NCBI GenBank assembly: GCA_013388985.1
Contig: JACAEF010000038.1
Location: forward strand, 1 to 49,920
DNA: 49,920 nt
Origin: Rhodocyclaceae bacterium
GTDB lineage: Bacteria; Pseudomonadota; Gammaproteobacteria; Burkholderiales; Rhodocyclaceae
Direction: 5' to 3'
Each line of letters opens with the position of its first letter. Within the stretch, counting starts at the first letter, position 1. The position numbers and the translations under genes are program-made. Below the pieces are notes generated by a model that was not told the DNA's origin, did no database searches, and saw only the letters and a list, made by a program, of their open reading frames with translations. Positions 1 to 7,197 of the stretch are shown here, piece by piece.

Positions 1-29
1 AACGCCGGATGACGACGAAGAAGACTGCC

Positions 30-105
30 TGGTGGGTTGTGAAGGATTCGAACCTTCGACCTACGGATTAAGAGTCCGCTGCTCTACCAACTGAGCTAAC
101 AACCC
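30..105 (-). tRNA. tRNA-Lys (anticodon CUU)
   Basis: The reverse strand folds as a full cloverleaf. The acceptor GGGTTGT pairs with ACAACCC, the T-arm carries GGTTCGAATCC, and the anticodon stem GCGGA/TCCGT encloses the loop CTCTTAA, which gives anticodon CUU for codon AAG. The discriminator base is A and the CCA end is encoded (30-32). It lies 8 bp downstream of tRNA-Ala on the same strand, so the two are probably cotranscribed. Confidence 0.95.
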
Positions 106-113
106 GGTGAATC

Positions 114-189
<76 letters not shown>

Positions 190-210
190 AAGAAGCCGCG
201 CATTATAGCG

Positions 211-250
211 ATAAAAACGGCCGGTGAGTAGAACACTGCACCGGCCGTTT
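211..250 (-). terminator. Rho-independent terminator of the qmo-hdr operon
   Basis: A 12-bp perfect stem (215-226 with 239-250) encloses a 12-nt loop, 20 bp past the hdrB stop codon. Read on the minus strand, the stem ends in a run of five T. It separates the operon from the tRNA genes. Confidence 0.85.
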
Positions 251-270
251 CCTTCCCCTTTGACGCGTCC

Positions 271-1164
271 TTACTTGATGAACTTCTCCAGCACTTCGGC
301 GCGGATCACCTGGCCGTCGAGGCCCGTCTGCTTCAGGTCGCCGCCGTAGGCGAGGCCGAGCAGTTGCGAGTAGAACACGACGGGCATGTTGAACTTGGTG
401 CCGTGTTTCTTGTTGATCTCGGCTTGATACAGCTCGACGTTGGCCTGACACAGCTGGCAGGGCGTGGCGATGACCTGCGCGCCGTGGTCGTAGGCGGATT
501 CGACGATGTCGCGGATTTGCTTGAAGGCCTTGTCGGGCTCGGAGAAGGCCAGCGCACCGCCGCAGCAGGTGACTTTCTGGTCGTAGGGCACGGGCTCGGC
601 GCCGACCGTCTCGATCATCTTGTCGAGATACTGCGGGTTTTCGAAGGATTCGCCGGCGATACCGAAGGGCCGGTTGGTCTGGCAGCCGACATAGCCGGCG
701 ATCTTGACGCCGTCGAGCGGACGCACGACTTTTTCCTTCATGCCCTCGTAGCCGATGTCCTCGATCAGCACTTCGACCATGTGTCGCGGCTTGACGTTGC
801 CGTTGTAGGTGAGGCTGACTTCCTTGAGGGCTTCGTTGGCGTCGGCTTTCATGCTGCCGTGTTCTTCGAAGCGTCCCTTGGCGTCGCGCAGCGCCAGCCA
901 GCAGGCCGGGCAGCCGGTGACCATGTCCTGGCCGGGCATCTCCTTTTCGACGATGGCCATGTTGCGGGCATTGAGCACCAGACGCGGCAGCTCGCCGCCT
1001 TCGGCATAGGCGATCGAGGCGCCGCAGCAGTTCCAGTCCGGCACTTCGTTGAGCTGGATTTCCAGCTTTTCGCACATGTAGCCGAAGGAGTTGAGATAGT
1101 TCGAGGCCGAGGCGCCCTTCTGCGAGGAGCAGCCCGGATAGAACGCATACTGTTTCTTTGCCAT
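271..1164 (-). CDS. hdrB: HdrB-like heterodisulfide reductase subunit B, Qmo-associated
   Basis: A 297-residue protein with two CCG domains, the cysteine-rich modules that bind noncubane [4Fe-4S] clusters in HdrB and related proteins. The first has C46-C47 followed by C85/C88. The second has C161, C200-C201 and C236/C239. No membrane segment is seen, so it should act in the cytoplasm. It is the last gene of a four-gene minus-strand operon after qmoA, qmoB and hdrC. The ATG is preceded by AGGAGA. In Gram-positive sulfate reducers soluble HdrBC accompanies QmoAB in place of membrane QmoC. The same arrangement here suggests it accepts or donates electrons for the Qmo complex. The electron partner (quinone, ferredoxin or a thiol) cannot be told from sequence. 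Confidence 0.88.
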   Translation of the reverse strand: MAKKQYAFYPGCSSQKGASASNYLNSFGYMCEKLEIQLNEVPDWNCCGASIAYAEGGELPRLVLNARNMAIVEKEMPGQDMVTGCPACWLALRDAKGRFEEHGSMKADANEALKEVSLTYNGNVKPRHMVEVLIEDIGYEGMKEKVVRPLDGVKIAGYVGCQTNRPFGIAGESFENPQYLDKMIETVGAEPVPYDQKVTCCGGALAFSEPDKAFKQIRDIVESAYDHGAQVIATPCQLCQANVELYQAEINKKHGTKFNMPVVFYSQLLGLAYGGDLKQTGLDGQVIRAEVLEKFIK

Positions 1165-1190
1165 GTTTGCTTGTCTCCTGTCAGGCGGGA

Positions 1191-1811
1191 CTAGGCCAAG
1201 CCTCTGCGCTTGTCTTCGATTTCGCGTGCCTTGGCGATCATGCGCTGGAGGCCGGATTTGTCCTTGCAGGTATGGCCGCCGAAGATTTCCATCGGGTTGA
1301 GGCGCTTGGCCTTCATCAGACCGAGGCCGATGTCCTTCATCGCCATCGCGTTCTTGATGCCTTGCCCCAGGCCATCGCGGAAGTACATCGCCAGCGAGAA
1401 GGTCATCTCATTGACGCGGCCGTTCTTGACGACGTTCTTCCAGAACAGCACGGCGATGTCGCGCGTCGGCTGCCCTTTCGGCACCAGACCGAGGCGGTTG
1501 GCATAGTTGGCCAGGCCGTGCATGATGTGCGTGATGGGCAGCTTCCGCGGGCAGCGCACGATGCAGTTGTAGCAGGAGGTGCACATCCACATCGAGTCGG
1601 AGGTGAGCACCTCCTCGCGCTTGCCGGCGCGGATCATCATGAAGATCTTCTGCGGCGAGTGTTCCCAGTGCGGGCCGAACGGGCAGGAGCCCGCGCAGAC
1701 GCCGCACTGCATGCACATCTTGACCCACTGGCCGTCTTCGACGCGCTCCTCGACTTCCTTGAGGAAGTTGTTCTTGTAACGGGCGAGGGCTTGGGTGTTT
1801 GCTTCGCTCAT
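1191..1811 (-). CDS. hdrC: HdrC-like iron-sulfur subunit, Qmo-associated
   Basis: A 206-residue protein with two classic [4Fe-4S] ferredoxin motifs: C33/C36/C39/C43 and C77/C80/C83/C87. This is the HdrC pattern. QmoC is a fusion of an HdrC domain with a cytochrome b-like membrane domain. This protein stops after the soluble part and no haem-b membrane protein follows, so it matches stand-alone HdrC rather than QmoC. It would pass electrons between QmoAB and the HdrB-type subunit. It lies 16 bp after qmoB and 26 bp before hdrB. A GGAGAGAGA ribosome site precedes the ATG. Confidence 0.88.
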   Translation of the reverse strand: MSEANTQALARYKNNFLKEVEERVEDGQWVKMCMQCGVCAGSCPFGPHWEHSPQKIFMMIRAGKREEVLTSDSMWMCTSCYNCIVRCPRKLPITHIMHGLANYANRLGLVPKGQPTRDIAVLFWKNVVKNGRVNEMTFSLAMYFRDGLGQGIKNAMAMKDIGLGLMKAKRLNPMEIFGGHTCKDKSGLQRMIAKAREIEDKRRGLA

Positions 1812-1827
1812 GGTCTCTCTCCTTGGA

Positions 1828-4071
1828 TCAGCCGAAGCCCTTCATGGGCGAGGGGCCGAGCTCGTTGAGCTGCGCGACGTAGTCGTTGATCAGCTTGGCG
1901 ACGCGCGCGCCGTCGGTGATGGCGATTTCGTAGGTCTGCATGCGCTCGGGCTCCAAGCCCATGCCCTTCATCGTGTCGCCGACCTTGCCGAGGCGGTAGT
2001 AGGCCATTTCCGAGCCCTTGACGAAGTGGCACTGGTAGTTCTCGCCCTTCTGGCAGCCCATCATCATCACGCCGTCATAGCCGGAGTTGAGTGCGTCGGT
2101 GATCCAGATGGTGTTGACCGAGCCGAGGCAGCGCACCGGGATCACGCGCACGAAGGCAGAGTAGGTGTGGCGCTGCATGCCGGCCATGTCGATCGCCGGG
2201 TAGGCGTCGTTCTCGCAGGCGAGGATCAGGATGCGCGGCTTTTCTTCGTCCTCGTCCGGCACCTCGACGGCCTTCACCTGCATGCCGACCGTGTCGCAGG
2301 AGTAGTTCTCGAAGGAGATCACGCGCACCGGGCAGGCGCCCATGCAGGTGCCGCAACGGCGGCAGCGCTCCTCGTTGAACACCGGGAAGCGCTTTTCGTC
2401 CTCGTCGATCGCGCCGAACGGGCATTCGACGGTGCAGCGCTTGCACTGCGTGCAGCCTTCGAGACGCGCCTTCGGGAACGACAGGTCCCAGGCGCGCGGA
2501 TGCGCGGCGCGGCCGAGCGCGGCGTTCTCGGCCGCCTGGATCGCTTTCAGCGCGGCGCCGGTGGCGTCTTCCTGGGCCTGGAACATGTCCATCGGCCGGC
2601 GCATCGGACCGGCGGCATAGATGCCGGTGCGGCGGGTTTCATACGGGAAGCAGATGAAGTGCGAATCCGCGAAACCGTACTTGAGCTGTGGCATGTCCGG
2701 GCCCTGGCGATAGTTCAGGTTGAGCACGGAGATCTTCTGCAGCTCGGCCTTCTTGGTCTTGGCGGCCTCGTCTCCCGATTCGGCGGCGGTCACCGTCGCG
2801 GTCCATTCGTCGAGATTCACGCCCGCGTTCGGCACCTGACCGGTGGCGAGCACGACCAGATCGGCTTCGGTCGCGGTGTCCTCGTCGAGGATCAAATCCT
2901 TGAACTCGACCTTGCAGGTGTCGCCGCCGGTGACCTTGCTGGCCTTGCCCTTGGTGAAGATCACACCCTTTCTCTGGGCGCTGCGGTAGAAATCCTCGCC
3001 CATGCCCGGCACGCGCAAGTCCGTGTACATCACCACGGTGTCGATGTCCGGATTCTGGTCCTTGAAATACATCGCCTGCTTGATGCTCGTGCCGCAGCAA
3101 TGGCCGGAGCAGTAGGGCAGGTGGGTGCCGGAATCGTCGCGCTGGCCGGCGCACTGGATGAAGACGACCGACTTGACTTCCTTGCCGTCCGGACGCTTGA
3201 TCGGCCCGCCGTTGGCGGCCTTGGCAAGCGCTTCGAGGCCGGCCTGGTCGACGACGTTCGGCTGGCCGCCGCCCAGTTCCGGCAGCTTCTCGAGCGGATA
3301 GGTGGTGAAGCCGGAGGCCTGGACGATCGCGCCGCACAGCTCTTCGCTGACGCTGCCGGATTCGGCGGCGATCTTGACCTTGAAGCGGCCGGGCGCGCCG
3401 GCGGTTTCGGCGACGGTCGAGTTCAGATAAATCTTGACCTTCGGATGGGCGGAAAGCTCGGCGGCCAGTTCCGCCGCGCCGGTGGGCTGCGCTTCGGCAT
3501 AGGGAGCGTTGAACGGCATGCGCTTCCACATCTGGTTGGCGAAGCCGCCGAGCTGGCCGGTCTTCTCGACCAGCACCACCTCGTAGCCGGCGTCGGCCGC
3601 GGCCTTCGCCGCCGTCATGCCGGACATGCCGCCGCCGACGACGAGGATCTTCCTGCTCGAGGATTCCTTGACGTTGCCGGCCGGCACGGTCATCTTCTTG
3701 ACCTCGGCGCAGCTCATGCGGACGTAGTCCTCGGCCATTTCCTGGCGCACCTCGTCGTGCTCGGAACCTTCGGCCACGGCCCAGATCACGCCTTCGCGCA
3801 GGTTGGCGCGCGAGAGGGCGACGGTCGGGAAAGAGAACGCCTCGACCTTGGCGCGGCGCGAGCAGGCGGCGATGCAGACGTGGGTGACGCCCTCATTGGC
3901 GATGTCGTCGCGGATCATCTTCACGCCTTCTTCGTTGCAGAGGAAGGGATGCGTCTTGATGATCTGCATCTTGCCTTCGACCTTGGCGACCCTTTCGAGC
4001 TTGGCGACATCGAGGATGTCGCCGATGCCGCAGCCGGAGCAGATATAAGCAGCGAATTTGTTATCGGCCAT
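1828..4071 (-). CDS. qmoB: QmoB: HdrA-like flavoprotein with C-terminal MvhD domain
   Basis: A 747-residue cytoplasmic flavoprotein. The N-terminal part carries cysteines C11, C14, C45, C66 and C70. An FAD dinucleotide fold starts at GGGMSG (146-151). Two ferredoxin motifs lie at about 540-585 (CTQCKRCTVEC and CRRCGTCMGAC). The last 136 residues or so are an MvhD-type domain, as in the hydrogenase subunit that docks on Hdr. HdrA-like plus MvhD is the defining layout of QmoB, which exchanges electrons with APS reductase AprAB. It begins 2 bp after qmoA and is surely cotranscribed with it. No apr or sat gene is seen in this window. The direction of use (sulfite oxidation rather than sulfate reduction) is inferred from the nearby soe and tusA genes. 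Confidence 0.9.
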   Translation of the reverse strand: MADNKFAAYICSGCGIGDILDVAKLERVAKVEGKMQIIKTHPFLCNEEGVKMIRDDIANEGVTHVCIAACSRRAKVEAFSFPTVALSRANLREGVIWAVAEGSEHDEVRQEMAEDYVRMSCAEVKKMTVPAGNVKESSSRKILVVGGGMSGMTAAKAAADAGYEVVLVEKTGQLGGFANQMWKRMPFNAPYAEAQPTGAAELAAELSAHPKVKIYLNSTVAETAGAPGRFKVKIAAESGSVSEELCGAIVQASGFTTYPLEKLPELGGGQPNVVDQAGLEALAKAANGGPIKRPDGKEVKSVVFIQCAGQRDDSGTHLPYCSGHCCGTSIKQAMYFKDQNPDIDTVVMYTDLRVPGMGEDFYRSAQRKGVIFTKGKASKVTGGDTCKVEFKDLILDEDTATEADLVVLATGQVPNAGVNLDEWTATVTAAESGDEAAKTKKAELQKISVLNLNYRQGPDMPQLKYGFADSHFICFPYETRRTGIYAAGPMRRPMDMFQAQEDATGAALKAIQAAENAALGRAAHPRAWDLSFPKARLEGCTQCKRCTVECPFGAIDEDEKRFPVFNEERCRRCGTCMGACPVRVISFENYSCDTVGMQVKAVEVPDEDEEKPRILILACENDAYPAIDMAGMQRHTYSAFVRVIPVRCLGSVNTIWITDALNSGYDGVMMMGCQKGENYQCHFVKGSEMAYYRLGKVGDTMKGMGLEPERMQTYEIAITDGARVAKLINDYVAQLNELGPSPMKGFG

Positions 4072-4073
4072 GG

Positions 4074-5357
4074 TTACGCGGCCTCCGTGGAAGCAGTTTT
4101 GTGAATGACCTGGACGGCGCGCAGAGCCGCCGCCGTCGCGCTTTGCACGGCGCGATTGACGTCCAAGGGGCTCGCCGCGCTGCCGGCGCCGAACATGCCG
4201 GCGCTCTTCGAGCCTTCGATGAACTTCGAGGAATCGAGGATGATGTCGTCGGGCAGCTTCACGCCGGCGACTTCCGGCTCCATGCCGATGGCCAGCACGA
4301 CGAGATCGTGCTCGTTGGCATAGCGGTGGTAGCCCTCGGTGTTGACGCCATGCAGGATCGGGTTGCCGTTGGCTTCATTGAGCGCAATGCGCGCCACCTT
4401 GGATTTCACGAAGCTGACGTTCGGGTCTTTCTGCACGTCCTGGTAGAAGTCTTCGAGGCGGTCGATGACGCGAATGTCGATGTAATAGACGGTCGACTTC
4501 GCCGTCGGATCGATCTCGCGCACGTACATGGTCTGCTTCAATGTCGCCATGCAGCAGATGCGCGAGCAGTGGCGCAGGTGGTTCTCGTCGCGCGAGCCGG
4601 CGCACTGGATGAAGGCGATGTTCTTCGCTTCCTTGCCGTCCGAGGGACGCAGGATCTTGCCGCCGGTCGGGCCGCGCGGATCGCACAGGCGCTCGAATTC
4701 GACGCTGGTGATGACGTTCTGATAGCGGTCGTAGCCGTAGGGCTGGATCCGGTTGGCATCATAGGGGCGCCAGCCGGTGGCCCAGACGATGCTGCCAACC
4801 TTGAGCTCGACGGTCTGCTCCTGCATGGCAAGATCGACCGCGCCGTACTTGCAGGCCGCTTTCGCCGCCTCGCCATCGGCCGTGCCGACGATCGAAGGAT
4901 CGATCACATAACGTTGCGGATAGGCCATCGCATGCGGCAGGTAGGCCGCCTTCACCTTGTCGAGGCCGTAGTTGAAGGTGTTGGGCACCTCGGTGGTCAC
5001 CGCCTTGCCGCAGTCGCCGCAGGCGGTGCAGTTTTCATTCACGTAGCGCGGCTTGATCTTCAGCGTCACGGTGTAGTCGCCGCGGGTGCCGGAGACGGCG
5101 GCCACCTCGGTCATCGTCATCACGCGCACGTTCGGGTTGCCGCGGATGCGCTTGAGGTTGATTTCCAGACCGCAGGTGGGATGGCACATCTTCGGGAAGT
5201 AGCGATACAGCATCGATGTGCGGCCGCCCAGCGTGGGGGATTTCTCGGCCAGTATCACCTGCTTGCCGCATTCGGCCGCCTCGAGGGCCGCCGTCATGCC
5301 AGCGATACCGCCGCCGACGACCAGGATGGTCGGATTGGTTGCGATTGAAGCTGTCAT
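4074..5357 (-). CDS. qmoA: QmoA: HdrA-like FAD protein
   Basis: A 427-residue flavoprotein with an N-terminal FAD motif GGGIAG (15-20) and a cysteine set C58/C62 and C110/C113/C116 suited to an iron-sulfur cluster. A second nucleotide-binding half follows (FIQCAGSRDE and ATGWRPYD segments). Its size and lack of C-terminal ferredoxin domains fit QmoA rather than full HdrA. The start was placed at the ATG preceded by GGAGG, which removes 31 upstream in-frame residues of low-complexity sequence. It is the first gene of the qmoAB-hdrCB operon. With QmoB it forms the flavin core that moves electrons to or from AprAB. Confidence 0.9.
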   Translation of the reverse strand: MTASIATNPTILVVGGGIAGMTAALEAAECGKQVILAEKSPTLGGRTSMLYRYFPKMCHPTCGLEINLKRIRGNPNVRVMTMTEVAAVSGTRGDYTVTLKIKPRYVNENCTACGDCGKAVTTEVPNTFNYGLDKVKAAYLPHAMAYPQRYVIDPSIVGTADGEAAKAACKYGAVDLAMQEQTVELKVGSIVWATGWRPYDANRIQPYGYDRYQNVITSVEFERLCDPRGPTGGKILRPSDGKEAKNIAFIQCAGSRDENHLRHCSRICCMATLKQTMYVREIDPTAKSTVYYIDIRVIDRLEDFYQDVQKDPNVSFVKSKVARIALNEANGNPILHGVNTEGYHRYANEHDLVVLAIGMEPEVAGVKLPDDIILDSSKFIEGSKSAGMFGAGSAASPLDVNRAVQSATAAALRAVQVIHKTASTEAA

Positions 5358-5821
5358 CAAGCCTCCGTTGTAGTGGGGTGCAGCCAGATTGGAACTTTGA
5401 CGGCATCCGGCGCTACGCACTGTCGGCCCCAGCGGGGCTGCCGCCGCCAAAATCGGTTGCCGATTGTAGCCGCCAAATTCCGTGGCGGTTCATGCGCCAG
5501 ATCAAATCCGCGCGTGAATCTTCCTATGGATTGATAGAAGCGTCGTATGGTTTGACGCGGCGCTGCGCCGCAGCATGCCGGGGTGCCGTCCCGTCAGCGC
5601 CGAATTTCAGGGCAAGGATTGCAACCAATGAAAACCAGCAGGCAGGCGGCTCATGGTTCGCGCCCGGGGCGGCTGTAGGGTTCGGGCGCGGGCCGCCACA
5701 ACTCGCTTCGCTCGGACAAGTGGGCGGCTGATCCGCGCCTCTCACCGACATCCGCCGACGGACGCTCACAAATCACCGCCCGCCTAGCGGTTTTCACTTC
5801 CGGGGACGGCATCGCGTGGCG
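5358..5821. other. Intergenic stretch without a recognisable gene
   Basis: This 464-bp stretch lies upstream of qmoA. It holds one copy of the short GTCGGCGCTG repeat (5582-5610) and a small inverted repeat CCGCCA/TGGCGG around 5470-5488. Reading frames here are short, arginine- and proline-rich and show no family features. No convincing -35/-10 pair for qmoA was found, although its promoter must be close. Confidence 0.6.
5582..5610 (-). repeat. Short dispersed repeat (GTCGGCGCTG family), copy 1
   Basis: The reverse strand reads CTGAAATTCGGCGCTGAC followed by GGGACGGCACC. This matches the window consensus GAAAGTCGGCGCTGGC-GGnACGGCAC with two or three differences. It is intergenic, upstream of qmoA. 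Confidence 0.7.
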
Positions 5822-6337
5822 CTAACGAGGCAGGGTGCGTATTTCGAAGGACATCGCGGCCAGATCGCCCATCGCCCAGGTGGCCTCGGGCGCGCCAAGC
5901 CCGGCGACGGTGCCCGGGTTGACGAGCCACGTGCTGCCGCCCTTGACGTTGGGCTCCTGGCGGATCTCGGGCTTGTGGCTGTGGCCGCAGCAGACCAGGT
6001 CGTAGTCGCCGGTGCAGGCGAAGGCGCGGCCGATGTGCGGGTAGTGGGTGATGAAGATCCTGCGGCCGCCGAGCTCGATGCCGGCATCGTTGCCGTGGTA
6101 ATGCAGCAGGCCTTCCGAGTGGCAGGCGAGCTTGGCGATCGCCACCGGATCGCCGAGGTTGTTGCCATGCACGGCGTGGATCGGCAGGCCGAGCTTGAGC
6201 GAGGCTTTCAATGTGTTGATGCCGATCAGGTCGCCGCAGTGGATCACTGCCTCGGCGCCTTCGGTCTTGGCCAGCGCGATTGCTTCGGCGAGCAGGGGGC
6301 CACGGTCGTGGCTGTCGGAGACGATGCAGATCTTCAT
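5822..6337 (-). CDS. YfcE/MJ0936-type metallophosphoesterase
   Basis: A 171-residue protein with the calcineurin-like phosphoesterase motifs in order: D-S-H near the N-terminus (VSDSHDRG), GDLIG, GNN (HGNNLGD), a mid-protein H (THYPH) and CGHSH. These bind a dinuclear metal centre. The small single-domain size matches the YfcE/MJ0936 family of phosphodiesterases. The physiological substrate is unknown. The start was set at the Met of MKICIVSDSH. The longer frame adds 14 residues that are simply read from the adjacent hairpin repeat. No clear ribosome site precedes it, because the repeat abuts the ATG. Confidence 0.85.
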   Translation of the reverse strand: MKICIVSDSHDRGPLLAEAIALAKTEGAEAVIHCGDLIGINTLKASLKLGLPIHAVHGNNLGDPVAIAKLACHSEGLLHYHGNDAGIELGGRRIFITHYPHIGRAFACTGDYDLVCCGHSHKPEIRQEPNVKGGSTWLVNPGTVAGLGAPEATWAMGDLAAMSFEIRTLPR

Positions 6338-6487
6338 ATTGAAGCCTTTGCATGACGCTGCGAGCGGGATGAGCTGCAAGGCGCACGCAGCGCAGCGACC
6401 GAGACATATCGGAATTGATAGGCGAGAGAGCGAGCAGCGAGCAACGCAGCAGATCGCCCGCGCAGCAAGTCAGGCATAGGCTTCATA
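6338..6487 (-). repeat. Long-hairpin dispersed element, copy 1
   Basis: A 150-bp element read on the minus strand. Its outer arms begin ATGAAGCCTATGCCTGAC and end with the complement of TTGAAGCCTTTGCATGAC (16 of 18 positions pair). The core CTCGCCTA...GTCTCGGTCGCTGCGC is shared with copies at 6920, 15650 and 32888. One arm overlaps the stop codon of the upstream 138-residue gene. The other ends directly at the phosphoesterase start. Confidence 0.8.
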
Positions 6488-6899
6488 CGATCAGCGGCCC
6501 GAAGTATTCCTCGCCATCATTGGCCTTGGAAAAATCGATCGAGTTGAGCGCGTTGCGGACCTTGCGGCTTTGCTCTTCCTGGTCGGCATGGACCTGCAGC
6601 AGGGTGACGACGCAGTCGCCGAGGTTGTTGTATTCGTCCTTGCCGGTGCCGAACAGCATCGCTTCGTTGTAGAAGAACAGGCAGCGGTAGCGTTCGTCCG
6701 CGGTCTTGAAGACGATGAAGTTCGCGCCGTTCTCCTTCCACATGATCGACGGACAGAGGGCGAACTCTTCTTTCAGCAGGTTCAGCTGCAGTTCGGCATC
6801 GACCGGCTCCAGGGCTACCGGATGGCCGAAGCGTTCGATCAGGGTCTGACTGATCAGGTGTTTTTCTCTGGCGCTGAAGGGCTTGATGGGGCGGGGCAT
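6483..6899 (-). CDS. Conserved-looking hypothetical protein
   Basis: A 138-residue soluble protein that I do not recognise. It has no signal peptide, membrane segment or cofactor motif. It has two cysteines well apart, in ALCPSIMW and YRCLFFYNE, and a third in GDCVVTLL. It is acidic toward the C-terminus, with charged helices (HADQEEQSRKVRNAL). The start ATG is preceded by GGGAGA with good spacing. It lies divergently from soeA and between two long-hairpin repeats. Coding signals (codon bias, ribosome site, a clean frame) support a real gene. Its function is unknown, and any link with sulfite oxidation is only by position. Confidence 0.75.
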   Translation of the reverse strand: MPRPIKPFSAREKHLISQTLIERFGHPVALEPVDAELQLNLLKEEFALCPSIMWKENGANFIVFKTADERYRCLFFYNEAMLFGTGKDEYNNLGDCVVTLLQVHADQEEQSRKVRNALNSIDFSKANDGEEYFGPLIV

Positions 6900-6919
6900 G
6901 GTAATTCTCCCGAAATCTT

Positions 6920-7094
6920 GGGAAACGCTGAATAAATTGCTGAGCAGGCGGTCTGCTGCGTTGCGCCAGGAAGGGGGAGGGGCCCTTTCCTTCCCTCCTT
7001 GTCGGAACCTCGCCTAACTACGAGTTAGGTCTCGGTTCCTGCGCTCCGTGCGCCTTGCATCCCATCCCGCTCGCTGCTTTCTTCAGCGCTTCCC
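6920..7094 (+). repeat. Long-hairpin dispersed element, copy 2
   Basis: A 175-bp element whose ends are GGGAAACGCTGAA and TTCAGCGCTTCCC (12 of 13 pair). It contains an inner hairpin CCTAACT-ACG-AGTTAGG, flanked by GGAACC/GGTTCC. The core GTCTCGGTTCCTGCGC is related to that of the other copies. It fills most of the soeA upstream region. Confidence 0.8.
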
Positions 7095-7197
7095 TTGGTC
7101 TGTTTATCGAAAAATAAAATTTACCACCTTGTGACAAGTCGGGTGGGCTGCGACAATATCGCCAAATTCTAATGAATGTTTCGAGGAGCCCCACAGA

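Noticed and set aside
590-620. A GTCGGCGCC stretch in hdrB that resembles the short repeat
   Set aside because: Only about nine bases match and the encoded ETVGAEPV fits the protein context, so it is probably chance.
1795-4104. A 769-codon plus-strand frame opposite qmoB
   Set aside because: Composition is rich in His, Ala, Val, Asp and Leu, typical of a mirror frame in GC-rich DNA. The opposite strand has full QmoB motifs.
271-5357. Reading the Hdr genes as the sHdr (lipoate-linked) sulfur oxidation system
   Set aside because: The MvhD domain on the large flavoprotein and the absence of lbpA, lipoate genes and hdrC1B1A-type order fit QmoAB-HdrCB better.
5524-5769. An 81-codon minus-strand ORF upstream of qmoA
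   Set aside because: No ribosome site or family features, and part of it is the short dispersed repeat.
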